Notes: generated from the letters alone by a model not told the origin. DNA of 64,000 nucleotides from Collinsella sp. MSK.8.10 (GCF_019041915.1 NZ_JAHPYF010000002.1:1-64000), one strand, 5' to 3'; numbered from the stretch's first letter, positions 15,868 to 25,052 are shown. Translations and numbers: made by a program.

Positions 15868-16986
15868 CTACTGTGCGGCCGGAACGTCATCGGGGTGCGG
15901 GTTGTCGCCGTAGGTGCACTGATACGTCAGCACACGCCAGACCAGCGGCAGGCCGCCAATCTTAAAGTAATGCTTAAACGTATTGAGCTTGCCCGGCTTC
16001 TTAAAGTCAAAGCGCGAATCGATATAGGCGCGGGGCGACTTGACCATCAGGCGCAAGTCGGTCTCGCCACGCGGATCAAACAGCGACAGATCAAAGCGAC
16101 CGGCATCCCAGTCGGCCTTGAGCTCGGACGAGGCTTTCTTCCAAAACTGCTCGCGCAGTTCATCGACCAGGCGCTCATCGTTCCAACGGTACGTATCGAC
16201 CTTCATGCGCATTAAAATACCCTGAAGCTGAGCCTTAAGCTCGGGGCGTTCATCCAAAAAGCGCTGCATCTCGGCGTATTCGTCGCACACGCAAAATACC
16301 TTGTTGGGCGAATTAACGGAGCTCTTCTCGTTGTCTTGGCGATAGCACAAAATGGGGTCCGCGATAAACGCAGCACGCTCGGCGCATGCCCAGACCTTAA
16401 AGTTAAAACCCGCATCCTGATACGAGGCGCCCGGCGTGGGAAGGAAGCGAATCTGATTGTCGTTGAGGAACGCGCGCCGATAGATAGCCGACCAAATGGA
16501 AGGTTTGCGGTAGAAGATGCCCGGGCGATCGACGGGGCGATACGCGGCGCCCGTCATATGCTCGTCGATAATCCCAAACAGCTCACGTCGCTCGCTGGGC
16601 GTGGACCAATACAGATAAAAGTCGCCCTTTACCGCATCGGCATGCTCAGCATCGGCCTTGGCGACCAGCTTTTGAAGCGAATCCTCAAACATAAAGTCGT
16701 CGGACTCAAGGATGCCCACGTACTCACCGCGCGCCATCTCCAGGCCACGGTTCATCGAGTCGCCGTAGCCGCTGTTGGCTTTGTCGATCATCTTTACACG
16801 GGAATCGCGCTCCATGTACTCGCGGATGATATCTGGCGAACTATCGGTGGAGCCGTCGTTGATACAGATAATCTCGATGTCTTTGAGCGTCTGCGCCACG
16901 GCGGAATCAAGGCACTCGCGCAGGTAGCGTTCGACATTGCAGATGGGGACAAGCAGCGAAACTTTAGGGGTATCAGAGTTCTGCAA
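15868..16986 (-). CDS. Family-2 glycosyltransferase
   Basis: The start is TTG 16986, supported by AGGAGG five bases upstream. The 372 residues contain the GT2 core VSLLVPICNVERYLRECLDS, CINDGSTDSSPDIIREYMER, MIDKANSGYGDSMNRGLEMA and ILESDDFM, followed by RKPSIWSAIYRRAFLNDNQI, LPTPGASYQDAGF and a helical tail. It closely resembles the product of 18108-19211, so the two are paralogues probably adding similar sugars. It is part of the five-gene polysaccharide operon. Confidence 0.85.
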   Translation of the reverse strand: MQNSDTPKVSLLVPICNVERYLRECLDSAVAQTLKDIEIICINDGSTDSSPDIIREYMERDSRVKMIDKANSGYGDSMNRGLEMARGEYVGILESDDFMFEDSLQKLVAKADAEHADAVKGDFYLYWSTPSERRELFGIIDEHMTGAAYRPVDRPGIFYRKPSIWSAIYRRAFLNDNQIRFLPTPGASYQDAGFNFKVWACAERAAFIADPILCYRQDNEKSSVNSPNKVFCVCDEYAEMQRFLDERPELKAQLQGILMRMKVDTYRWNDERLVDELREQFWKKASSELKADWDAGRFDLSLFDPRGETDLRLMVKSPRAYIDSRFDFKKPGKLNTFKHYFKIGGLPLVWRVLTYQCTYGDNPHPDDVPAAQ

Positions 16987-17060
16987 GAGAACCTCCTGTT
17001 GAATAGCGTGTAACAGGGTTATTTTAGCAGCCGAGTTGCGGCGGGCGGCAGCGCTTGGAA

Positions 17061-18101
17061 TTAGATAAAGTGCTCCAAGCAGGCTTTGAGACCGCGAGTC
17101 GAAAGATAGAACAGCGTGGCGTCTGCCATCGTAACGCCCGAGGTCGCCGCAACGAGCTTGCGGGCAACACGGCGAACGGCGCCCTTAGCAGGCACATCCG
17201 CCCACGCCGTTCCCAAAAACGTCGTGAGGTCCATGTTGACGCGAGCCGCCACGCGATGGAAGTCATCGGCATCCAAGCGCGCCAGGTCGAACACAGTTAG
17301 GTCCAAAAACCAAGTTATCAGCTCGCCGGGGCACAGGTCTAAAAGACCGTAGGCCGCCCAGTCCTCCAAGACCTCCTCGAGCATCCTCATGTGGGCGTCA
17401 AGCTTTTTAGCGCGAGCCTCGACACTGTTGAACTCGTGCGTCGCCGATTCGCTCTCCATCACGTAGTGGTAGAACTTGTCCGGCATGACGACGGTCTTGC
17501 GGGCAAGCGCATAAGCCGCAAATTGGAAGACGACGTCCTCGCCCAAAGCCAAACCGGGGGCGAAGCGAATGCCTTCGCGATTGAGCAGCTCGCGCGAAAA
17601 AGCCGCACGGCAGGCATAGGGCTGCGCATTCGAATGGAACAGCAGCTGAGGATCGCGGGCGCCGAAGGTACCAGCTTTGGGGCTCATGAGTTGCTGGACG
17701 CGTTTGGGGGCAGCATCGGCAGGTTCACAGACGCCGCCAAAAACGGCGGCCTCGGCATCTGATGACTCCATGGCATGCAGCACGCGCTCGACCGTCTGGG
17801 CATCGATGTAATCGTCGGCGTCCACAAAAAAGACGGTCTCGCCCTCGGCGACATCGATACCGGCATTTCGAGCACACGAGACACCCGCGTTTTCCTGGTC
17901 AATCACCAGCACGCGATCGTCGGCCTGCGCGATCTGGCGCAACACGTTCAACGAATCATCAGTCGAACCGTCGTTGACGCAGACAACCTGAATCGAGCGC
18001 TCGGACTGGGCCAACAGCGAATCGAGGCATCGCTGAATGGAGCGCGACGAATTGTAGACGGGAACGACAATGGTCGCTTTGGGAATCAAAGTCTCTTCCA
18101 T
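17061..18101 (-). CDS. Family-2 glycosyltransferase
   Basis: ATG 18101 lies six bases after the stop of the upstream gene; the GGGGG at that gene's end can serve as ribosome site. The 346 residues hold a GT-A core: ATIVVPVYNSSRSIQRCLDS, VNDGSTDDSLNVLRQIA, DQENAGVSCARNAGID, FVDADDYIDAQTVERVL. The C-terminal part matches the fold seen in the protein at 14788-15855. The predicted role is addition of one sugar to a surface glycan precursor. There is a 74-bp gap to the next gene downstream, enough for an internal signal, but none was recognised. Confidence 0.85.
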   Translation of the reverse strand: MEETLIPKATIVVPVYNSSRSIQRCLDSLLAQSERSIQVVCVNDGSTDDSLNVLRQIAQADDRVLVIDQENAGVSCARNAGIDVAEGETVFFVDADDYIDAQTVERVLHAMESSDAEAAVFGGVCEPADAAPKRVQQLMSPKAGTFGARDPQLLFHSNAQPYACRAAFSRELLNREGIRFAPGLALGEDVVFQFAAYALARKTVVMPDKFYHYVMESESATHEFNSVEARAKKLDAHMRMLEEVLEDWAAYGLLDLCPGELITWFLDLTVFDLARLDADDFHRVAARVNMDLTTFLGTAWADVPAKGAVRRVARKLVAATSGVTMADATLFYLSTRGLKACLEHFI

Positions 18102-18107
18102 GTCGAC

Positions 18108-19211
18108 CTACCCCCTCAGCGATTCGATGAGGAAGGCAGCAACCACGCCTGGACCTCCAACCGAGGCGTAATACTTAGCACGCCCCAAGGCACCATCCGT
18201 CGCAAAACTCGGATGCTCGTCAACCCAGCCCTCAGGATCTTTGAGGATGACAGCGAGATTTGCGCGCTTCCACGGCTTGAGGTCGTCAAGCGAAAAGTCC
18301 CCCGCGTCCAAGGCCGCCTGAAATTCCTTAGCCATCTGAACCAGGAACTCCTTATAGAACTTAGGCGCCAGGCGCACGTAGTTCCACATGTATGAATCGT
18401 ACTTAATGAGCTGGTTGAACTTGAGCATGCGCGCGACATCGCCGCTTGCGTGGTCGCGGGCATAATCCTCTCGAATCCAACGCTCAATCTCGGCATACTC
18501 GGTATTGACGCAAAAGACCTTAGCTGAAGAATTGACCGAGGAATTCTCGTTGTCCTGGCGATACGACAACACGGCATCGTGCAGGTAAATAGCCTTATCG
18601 GCGCACGCGATCACCTTAAAGGCAAATGACGTGTCCTGAAAGGATGCCCCCGGAGTCGGCAGGAACGTAATGCCGTTGCGCTCAAGAAAATCGCGACGGT
18701 ACACGGCCGACCAAATCGACGGCTTTTGCTTAAAGAACTGCGTCGTATCGCTCGGGTGCACTGGCTTGCCACAGTCCTTGGCTTTAAACATCTCGTGCAG
18801 CGAACGGCGCTCCTCGGGCTTAGACCAGTAGAAATCAAAGTTCGCCTTCGCAAAGTCGGCATTATTGCTATCGGCGGCCGAGACAAGCTTTTCGAGTGCG
18901 TCGGGCGCCATAAAGTCATCGGACTCCAAGATACCAACGTACTTGCCACGCGCCATCTCCAGACCGTGGTTCATCGAGTCGCCGTAGCCGCTGTTGGCCT
19001 TGTCGATCATCTTGACGCGCCCATCGCGCTCCATATACTCGCGGATTATCGCCGGCGAGTTGTCGGTCGACCCGTCGTTAATGCAGATGATCTCAATATC
19101 CTTGAGCGTCTGCTCCAGGGCGGAATCGAGGCACTCGCGCAGGTAGCGCTGAACATTGTAAATGGGAATAAGCAGCGACAGAACAGGGCTGCCAGAGGCG
19201 TTAGTAGACAA
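18108..19211 (-). CDS. Family-2 glycosyltransferase, first gene of the operon
   Basis: The start is TTG 19211 behind AAGGAG (six-base spacing). The 367-residue protein carries LSLLIPIYNVQRYLRECLDS, CINDGSTDNSPAIIREYMER, MIDKANSGYGDSMNHGLEMA, ILESDDFMAPDALEKL and QKPSIWSAVYRRDFLERNGI. It is a clear paralogue of the protein at 15868-16986. As first gene of the run it sets expression of the operon from the region 19212-19467, which it shares with a divergent glycosyltransferase. Confidence 0.85.
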   Translation of the reverse strand: MSTNASGSPVLSLLIPIYNVQRYLRECLDSALEQTLKDIEIICINDGSTDNSPAIIREYMERDGRVKMIDKANSGYGDSMNHGLEMARGKYVGILESDDFMAPDALEKLVSAADSNNADFAKANFDFYWSKPEERRSLHEMFKAKDCGKPVHPSDTTQFFKQKPSIWSAVYRRDFLERNGITFLPTPGASFQDTSFAFKVIACADKAIYLHDAVLSYRQDNENSSVNSSAKVFCVNTEYAEIERWIREDYARDHASGDVARMLKFNQLIKYDSYMWNYVRLAPKFYKEFLVQMAKEFQAALDAGDFSLDDLKPWKRANLAVILKDPEGWVDEHPSFATDGALGRAKYYASVGGPGVVAAFLIESLRG

Positions 19212-19467
19212 ATGTGCTCCTTAGGAAATACCTGTCGTTTCATGGTATCAAAGGGTCAGCGCGCCAGCGGGCGTTTATATAATCTATGGAGCCTCTTGCG
19301 GGCAAAGCGGCCCCACGTCATGCGGCGGGCCCATGGCAGGTTCCTGCGTTTTATTCAAAGCTTGCCGCCAAGGTGCGCCGAGCCTTTACAATAGGACAGT
19401 CCCAAGGACGTATTCGATAGCTTCCGCGCTGCACTCACCCGCCGCGCGTGAAAGGATATATTGCCCC
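19212..19467. other. Divergent intergenic region between two glycosyltransferase genes
   Basis: This 256-bp region must carry promoters for the leftward five-gene operon and the rightward gene at 19468. TTTATATAATCTATGG at 19274-19289 holds a good -10-like TATAAT on the plus strand, but no matching -35 was found. No RNA gene was seen. Confidence 0.4.
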
Positions 19468-20487
19468 ATGCCTTCAACCCTTCCCGCTCCCATCGATAAG
19501 CTCGCCATTGTCGTCGTTACGTACAAGCGCCAGGAACTCCTGGCCAACTTGTTCGACTCCATGACCGAGCTTACGGCAGCGCCCTGGCGCATCGTGATCG
19601 TCGATAACGAGAATTCGCGTGAGACCGAGGCCATGTGCACCGCATTCAACGAGCGCCTGGCCAACCTGTGGGGCACCGACATCGAACAGCCCGACGCGAA
19701 GGGCGGCACTGACCGCGTCATCTACGCACCACAGCTCGAAAACGGCGGCGGTGCAGGTGGCTTCTCCGCCGGCACCAAATGCGCCTACGACCTGGGCGCC
19801 CAGTGGTTCTGGGTGATGGACGACGACGTGCTCGTCATCCCCGAAGGCATCGAGCGTCTTGCCAAGTGGACCGACCGCTACGATGTCATCCAGGGTTCGC
19901 GCCTGGACTTTGACGGCGGCGCCTTCTTTTGGCAGTACCAGCTCATCCTTTCGCTTGGTATCCCCAACCCCATCGCTAAGTGGGACCTGGGCCCCAAGGG
20001 CTACCGCGCCATGAACCAGTTGTGCTTTGAAGGCGGCCTGTTCTCGCGCCGCGTGGTCGACAAGATCGGCCTGCCGGATGCGCGATTCTTCATCTACGGC
20101 GACGATGCCTGCTACGGCTACGTGGCCAGCCAGCACTTCCCCGCCGCCGTTGTTGCCGACGTGGTGCTCAAGCGTGCCCGCGCTGTCTCTAACTGGGATA
20201 TCGCCGGCAAGCGCCAGCTCAACTCTACGAGCGACACCAACCGCTACTACATCATGCGCAACCGCGGTTATCTGGCCCGCTACATGCAGATTTACGGCGA
20301 CTATCACCCCGCGCTGTTCCGTCTGGGCAACGTCGCGACCTTCTGCAAGGAGTTCATTCGCCTGGCTGCCGTTGACAAGTGCTTTAAGACCGGTATTCCG
20401 GCGCTGCGCCGAGGCATGAAGGACGCCCGCAAGATCGTCAAGGATCCCAACTGGAAGCCCATGCCGCCCATGAAGGACACCGAGTAA
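19468..20487 (+). CDS. Family-2 glycosyltransferase, GlfT2/rhamnosyltransferase-like
   Basis: ATG 19468 is preceded by AAAGGA and gives 339 residues. Motifs are KLAIVVVTYKRQELLANLFD, VDNENS, ENGGGAGGFSAGTKCAYDLG, the DDD metal site in FWVMDDDVLVIPEG, and FFIYGDDACYGY. The GGAGG-FSAG segment and overall layout match galactofuranosyl- and rhamnosyltransferases of the GlfT2/WbbL group, which build cell-wall galactan or O-antigen-like chains. It is transcribed away from the five-gene operon and probably acts in the same polysaccharide. An upstream in-frame extension exists but lacks a ribosome site. Confidence 0.85.
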   Translation: MPSTLPAPIDKLAIVVVTYKRQELLANLFDSMTELTAAPWRIVIVDNENSRETEAMCTAFNERLANLWGTDIEQPDAKGGTDRVIYAPQLENGGGAGGFSAGTKCAYDLGAQWFWVMDDDVLVIPEGIERLAKWTDRYDVIQGSRLDFDGGAFFWQYQLILSLGIPNPIAKWDLGPKGYRAMNQLCFEGGLFSRRVVDKIGLPDARFFIYGDDACYGYVASQHFPAAVVADVVLKRARAVSNWDIAGKRQLNSTSDTNRYYIMRNRGYLARYMQIYGDYHPALFRLGNVATFCKEFIRLAAVDKCFKTGIPALRRGMKDARKIVKDPNWKPMPPMKDTE

Positions 20488-20511
20488 CGGAAGCCGGAAA
20501 CACCTCGGCGC

Positions 20512-22308
20512 TTAAAGCCGCTGGCACACCGTAGCCACATGCTGCCCATCAAAACCGAACCCCCAGCGCATGCGACCCACGCCGGGGCGCGGCACACGGA
20601 TTTCGTCGATGCCGTCGCGCTCTATGTCGAGCAGCGCCTGCACGGCCAGCAATTCCAGGCCCAGCGCATCCACACCGGGGTCATACATCATGTTGATCGT
20701 TATCAGCGGACGTTCATCGAGCATACCGATCGTATCGGCTATGTCGAACACGGCGCCCGTAGGAAAAACCTGGATGTCGCAGCGACCCGCGCCACACTTT
20801 CGCCTCGAGGCAGGATTGGCATAGCCCGGCAAGCCAAAGCAGAGCCCCTGCAAGAGCAGATGATATGGCAGTGGCGCATCTGGGTCGGTCGCACCGATTC
20901 CCGCATCTCCTAAGATGCGGCTTAGCGCCCGCCTCACGGTATCCTCGTTCCCATGGCACAGCCCGTCGCGAAACGCATCGACGTCTCGAATGTCTTCTGC
21001 AGCGCACTCAAACCACTCAATAATCACTAGACGCAAGGTCTGGCGAAGCTCGTTATTGGGCAATCGCAAAGCACGGAGGCGATCGCCATGCTCCGGCTCC
21101 TCAGTCATATCCGTCGTGAGAAAACCGGACAGATACAGCGCTGTCCACATGCCATCGTCAGGCGAGACATCTGGCTCTGCAGTGCCCAAACAAAGCGGGA
21201 CCTCAGCGCACCCATGGGCCTCGAGCAAATCAAACAAGACCGAAAGGCGGTCGAGATTCCACCCGGCAACTACCCTACTCAGACAATCGGCATATCCATA
21301 CAGATCGGCACGCACAGGCGCCGTGCAGCCTCGGCCCAGAAAACCGATCACACGCTCTGGACTCGAGCAATAGGCCCTGCCAAACCGATATCCCTCGAGC
21401 CATTCACGCGCATCATCCAGGTATTCCTCGCGCCCAGCATGATTCAACAGAGCCTCGACCTCGGCATCCGAAAAACCGAACCAACGGTCACACCACGCCG
21501 ACAGCGGCGTCGTCAGACAATACGAGCAGCCGCGCGAAGAAAGCGCCGCTTCGACGGGACCGGAACACTCCCCCATCAGACACGTCAGCCGCAACGAATC
21601 GCGCGCAGTGGCAATGGCGTCAAACAGCGCACGGTCAAGTAGTTCTGCCGGATCGGCGTCGGAAGCGTCCCTCGCGCTCGCACGGCGAGACCACGCCGCA
21701 TCGTACCCATCAACGAGCAATACAACCTGCTCATCGCAGGCAATCTCCAGCAGCTCTATGAGCACGCCAAGCACCGAGGCGACCTCATCCTCGCTCGCCG
21801 CGCCACGCGCAACGCGTTCGATGTGACGCACCTTGTCTCGAGCTAAATCCGGAGCCTCCAAAAGCGCCAGCAGACGAGCGCACTCGCCCGAAAGAGCATC
21901 GCGCACGACGTCGGCAATAGCGGCGCCACGCCTCGCAGCGCCAGAAAAGTCCAGCGATATCACCGGATAGCAAGCGTACTCATCCCGATAGCGCCCGCCG
22001 TCTGCATCCCAAATCTGAGCATCGGCAAACAAACGCTGACCAGCGCGACTGACCGCCGGACGCTCCAGAAAAGCCCTGAGCATCGACAAGTTCATGCTCT
22101 TGCCAAAACCCTCGGGTCGACAGCACACCACAACGGACGCGTCGCAGTCCAACACATCGGCAATAAACATGGTCTTGTCGACCAGCATGCAGCAACCAAG
22201 AGCTTCCGCATAGTCGTGCATGCCAATGGGCAAAATCGCATCGTCATCACAGCCGATCAAACGCACGCCAAAGCCGGCAGCACAACCATTATTTGCCTGT
22301 TCAGACAC
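20512..22308 (-). CDS. AAA-ATPase-like protein with a degenerate PD-(D/E)XK nuclease-like tail
   Basis: Best start is GTG 22308 (GGGGGG nine bases upstream), giving 598 residues; ATG 22428 would add 40 unconserved residues. The protein follows the PF09820/PF08011 layout: ILPIGMHDYAEALGCCMLVD with KT, P-loop RPEGFGKSMNLSML, VVLLVDGYDAAWS (Walker B-like), then a C-terminal domain with CGAGRCDIQVFP. In intact relatives the nuclease-like part continues with an IIEFKV-type ExK motif; here that strand reads PLITINMMYD and lacks both Glu and Lys. Function of the family is unknown; it is common and often multicopy in gut anaerobes. It may be non-catalytic at the C-terminus. Confidence 0.7.
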   Translation of the reverse strand: MSEQANNGCAAGFGVRLIGCDDDAILPIGMHDYAEALGCCMLVDKTMFIADVLDCDASVVVCCRPEGFGKSMNLSMLRAFLERPAVSRAGQRLFADAQIWDADGGRYRDEYACYPVISLDFSGAARRGAAIADVVRDALSGECARLLALLEAPDLARDKVRHIERVARGAASEDEVASVLGVLIELLEIACDEQVVLLVDGYDAAWSRRASARDASDADPAELLDRALFDAIATARDSLRLTCLMGECSGPVEAALSSRGCSYCLTTPLSAWCDRWFGFSDAEVEALLNHAGREEYLDDAREWLEGYRFGRAYCSSPERVIGFLGRGCTAPVRADLYGYADCLSRVVAGWNLDRLSVLFDLLEAHGCAEVPLCLGTAEPDVSPDDGMWTALYLSGFLTTDMTEEPEHGDRLRALRLPNNELRQTLRLVIIEWFECAAEDIRDVDAFRDGLCHGNEDTVRRALSRILGDAGIGATDPDAPLPYHLLLQGLCFGLPGYANPASRRKCGAGRCDIQVFPTGAVFDIADTIGMLDERPLITINMMYDPGVDALGLELLAVQALLDIERDGIDEIRVPRPGVGRMRWGFGFDGQHVATVCQRL

Positions 22309-22444
22309 CAAAACGTTCCCCCCTAAATCGCAGCACGATGCCAATTGTAATGACCGCCTCGCGCGTACCGATGTCGCCGCGCGAACATATCGGGCAACGG
22401 TAGCAACAAGAGGTGTGAGGGGGCACAACTAATCGTTGCACAAC

Positions 22445-22482
22445 AAAAAACGGGGCCCGATGCATTCGCACCGGACCCCGTT
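22445..22482 (-). terminator. Rho-independent terminator of the wall-anchored protein gene
   Basis: A 15-bp stem with mismatches (22449-22463 with 22468-22482) and an ATTC loop is followed, on the minus strand, by six T residues (22445-22450). Confidence 0.8.
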
Positions 22483-22513
22483 CCGACTCTTTAGTTATCT
22501 GGCAACCGAGAGG

Positions 22514-24328
22514 CTACTCCTCCGAGCTGTCCTCCCCAGAAGCTTTCTTCTGCTGATCGAGCTTATGCTTACCGCTCACGATGGACGTAGCGCCCAGCGT
22601 AGCCAAGCTCGCACTGGCAAGGCTCGCCATCACGATCAAGTCGCCCGTCTTGGGCATATTGCCGCCAGATGACTTGGTCGTTGTAGTCGTCGTGGTTGTA
22701 GTGGTCACCGTCTTGGAGTCATTTTGCTCCTGAACCTGGTTATCAGCGCCGCTCTTGTCGTCGTCTTCGGACTGTTTCTTTTCGCCCTCGGTCTTGCTCT
22801 CGTCCTTCTTCTCAGATTCAGACTTCTTATCCTCGTCCTTCTTCTGAGCGGACTTGTCGCCCTTCTCATCAGAGCTAGGACCCTTATCGGATTCAGCCTT
22901 CTCGGAAGCCTTGTCCTTGGAGTCGCCCTTTGCGGCTTCGGTCTTTTCCGTGGAAACCTGATCAGAGTTGTCCTTGTTCTGGGCCGAGCCGTTATTGACG
23001 CCAGCCATCAGCGAAGAACCCAGCGTAGAACCAAGCTGCTCGGAGAAAGAAGGCTTCTTGTCCGGCGAAGCAACGGGAGCGTCCGGCGCCTTATTCGAGT
23101 CGTCCTTGGAAGCATCGGAATCAGGGGTCGTGTCAGAGCCGGAGCCGTTGTTAGAGCCGGTGTCAACGGACGAATCGCTCGAGCCGGTAGATGAGTTAGA
23201 GGTGCCAGCGTCGGTCGAACCAGAAGCGTCGCTGTCCGTATTGCCGGCAGAGCTTGAAGGCGAATCGCTCGCAGCAGAGCCGTTCGAATCGGAGCCGTTC
23301 GAGGTAGAGCCGTCGTTGGTAGTGCCACCAGCAGAGCCATTACCGTCAGCATCGGTCGAGGGCGCATCCATCCTGTCATCGTTGGCATCGTCACTCGAGC
23401 CGTCATTCGAATCAGGTGTCGGCGAGGGCGCCGGCGCAGGCTCGGGCTGCACGGGCGTCGCAGCGGCAGCGGCCTCGTCCTCGGCGATATAAACCAAGCA
23501 GTCCTTCAGCTCGTTGCGGTAGCGGTTCTTCCAGCCCTCATGATACTGGGGCTGACTTGAAAACTTGGTGGCGACATTGTTGACCACGCTATTGGAGAGC
23601 GCCGTCGCAAACTCGCGGTCGGACATATCGTTGGAAAGATTCGCCCAGCGGAAGAAGTCTCTGCAGCCACCGGTACCGCACATGTTGGTGATGCTCCACA
23701 CCATACCCTTGACGCAATCGGCGCGGCCGGAGATGTCAATGCCAAGAGCGCTCTTAAGCCACGCCTCGGTCACCGCATAGTACGAGTTGTACGCATACGC
23801 ATCCTGCAGAGCCGAAAACTCAGCAGGATCGGTGTTATAAGCACCCTGGAAGGCCTCCTGTGCAATACGGCCCAGCTCGGTAAGCTGGTCGTTCTCGTAC
23901 ATGGCATTGCTCGCGTTGGAAATCTCGCTGCCGCGATCAATCGCATCCTTGAGCATGCTGTATTTTTCGGGGCTGTAGTTGTAGACCTGCTTCATAAACG
24001 GAATGAGCGACCAACGGCGGTCGAACTGGTAATAGCCCAGCGCGTTGTAGCCGTCACCATACGAAAAGCCCTGGTTGTAGTTACCATGGCTCTCGTACTT
24101 GGTAAAGTACTTCATCTCGGTAGTCACGTTGACAAACGAAACGCCCTGGACCGACCTCAGCACGCCCGAGAAGGACTGCTGGGTGTAGAGACCCTTATCG
24201 ATATCGGTGGCATCCGAGGCAACGCCTGGCGTGGGCTCCTCGGCAGCGGCGGGTGCCGGCGCGGAAACGGCGCCAAACGAAAGCGCCAGCGTCAGACCCG
24301 CGACAATAGCAGAATGCTTGGGCTGCAT
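22514..24328 (-). CDS. Sortase-anchored surface protein with a lysozyme-like N-terminal domain
   Basis: ATG 24328 behind GGGAGGA gives 604 residues. A signal peptide (MQPKHSAIVAG, LTLALSFGAVSAPAPAAAEE) leads to a 230-residue domain with FTKYESHGNYNQGFSYGDGY and NALGYYQFDRRW, a pattern seen in muramidase-like peptidoglycan hydrolases (Glu next to a GxYQF turn). Then comes a long Ser/Asp/Gly/Asn-rich spacer, a Lys/Glu-rich highly charged stretch, twelve nearly unbroken Thr, and the sorting signal MPKTGD followed by a hydrophobic helix. It should be attached to the wall by a sortase despite the non-canonical Met. The enzyme activity is inferred from pattern only; the tail after the helix is unusually acidic. 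Confidence 0.8.
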   Translation of the reverse strand: MQPKHSAIVAGLTLALSFGAVSAPAPAAAEEPTPGVASDATDIDKGLYTQQSFSGVLRSVQGVSFVNVTTEMKYFTKYESHGNYNQGFSYGDGYNALGYYQFDRRWSLIPFMKQVYNYSPEKYSMLKDAIDRGSEISNASNAMYENDQLTELGRIAQEAFQGAYNTDPAEFSALQDAYAYNSYYAVTEAWLKSALGIDISGRADCVKGMVWSITNMCGTGGCRDFFRWANLSNDMSDREFATALSNSVVNNVATKFSSQPQYHEGWKNRYRNELKDCLVYIAEDEAAAAATPVQPEPAPAPSPTPDSNDGSSDDANDDRMDAPSTDADGNGSAGGTTNDGSTSNGSDSNGSAASDSPSSSAGNTDSDASGSTDAGTSNSSTGSSDSSVDTGSNNGSGSDTTPDSDASKDDSNKAPDAPVASPDKKPSFSEQLGSTLGSSLMAGVNNGSAQNKDNSDQVSTEKTEAAKGDSKDKASEKAESDKGPSSDEKGDKSAQKKDEDKKSESEKKDESKTEGEKKQSEDDDKSGADNQVQEQNDSKTVTTTTTTTTTTKSSGGNMPKTGDLIVMASLASASLATLGATSIVSGKHKLDQQKKASGEDSSEE

Positions 24329-24397
24329 AAGATCCTCCCTGCATTGGTGTAGTTAAAGTGCAGTTTGCAAAGATAGAATCAGTATTGCAGCTCGTCC

Positions 24398-24413
24398 GTT
24401 GTTGCACAACAAC
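24398..24413. promoter_or_regulatory. Palindrome at the promoter of the wall-anchored protein gene
   Basis: GTTGTTGCACAACAAC is a perfect 7-bp inverted repeat with two central bases. On the minus strand it overlaps a plausible -35 (TTGTGC), which lies 17 bp from AATACT. This suits a repressor site for the surface protein gene. GTTGCACAACAA occurs again near 22438, beyond the gene's 3' end. Confidence 0.4.
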
Positions 24414-24466
24414 CCCTCGGTAAACGGCAACAACCTTCCGCGAAATCTTAAGGAATTGCGCTCAAC

Positions 24467-24898
24467 CTACAGCTTAATGTCAAAGTTGATCTCGGGGACG
24501 GCGGCCAAGTCGGCCAACGTCACGCCGTCGACGTACTTTTCGATCACGTCGTCCAGACCGCGCCAGAACTTGACGGTCGAGCACAGATCGCTGCGGGCGC
24601 AACTGTTGTCGATGCCGTCGCACGCCACCGGAGCCGTGCTGCCCTCGACGGCGCGCAGGATGTCGCCGGCACGCACCTCGGCCGGGTCCTTGGCCATCAT
24701 GTAGCCGCCGCCCTTGCCGCGCACGCTCTTAAGCAGGCCCGCCTTCATAAGCGGACGAACCAGCTGCTCCAGATACTTTTGCGAGATATGCTCGCGGTCG
24801 GCAACCTCGCGCAGGGCAATCTTGCCCTCGGCGTCGCCCAGCGCCGCGATATAGATCATCAGTCGGAGGGCATAGCGGCCCTTAGAAGAAATGAGCAT
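24467..24898 (-). CDS. Rrf2-family Fe-S-sensing repressor of the suf operon
   Basis: The start is ATG 24898 after GGGAGGG; an ATG 48 bp upstream lacks a ribosome site. The 143 residues show the Rrf2 winged helix: MLISSKGRYALRLMIYIAAL, LREVADREHISQKYLEQLVR, GLLKSVRGKGGGYMMAKDP. Three cysteines in CDGIDNSCARSDLC match the cluster-binding loop of IscR/SufR-type regulators. It should repress the divergent sufCBDSU operon when Fe-S supply is adequate and release it when cluster occupancy falls. The divergent arrangement and inverted repeats in the 218-bp gap support this. The direct target is inferred. Confidence 0.85.
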   Translation of the reverse strand: MLISSKGRYALRLMIYIAALGDAEGKIALREVADREHISQKYLEQLVRPLMKAGLLKSVRGKGGGYMMAKDPAEVRAGDILRAVEGSTAPVACDGIDNSCARSDLCSTVKFWRGLDDVIEKYVDGVTLADLAAVPEINFDIKL

Positions 24899-24919
24899 AC
24901 CTACCCTCCCATCGTTACT

Positions 24920-24987
24920 GGGACAAAACCAGGCTTGTTTGCCCAAATCCTATGCACGCGGGGCAAACAAACCTGATTTTATGTCCC
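24920..24987. promoter_or_regulatory. Long imperfect inverted repeat between Rrf2 and suf
   Basis: Arms 24920-24944 and 24961-24987 pair almost throughout (GGGACA..AAA.CAGG.TTGTTTGCCC type) around 16 bp. It lies 22 bp upstream of the Rrf2 gene start, in its leader or promoter. It could be an operator or an RNA hairpin that controls the regulator. Confidence 0.6.
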
Positions 24988-25008
24988 TCATCTAAAAAGT
25001 CGAGTGGA

Positions 25009-25052
25009 TTAGTCGGGTTTTCCCTTGACTAACGCCGAACCCATAGTAACTT
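25009..25052 (+). promoter_or_regulatory. suf promoter with overlapping candidate Rrf2 operator
   Basis: TTGACT (25025-25030) and TAACTT (25047-25052), 16 bp apart, form a plausible promoter for sufC. The -35 box is embedded in TTAGTC-12 bp-GACTAA (25009-25032), a symmetric site well placed for Rrf2 repression. Confidence 0.45.
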
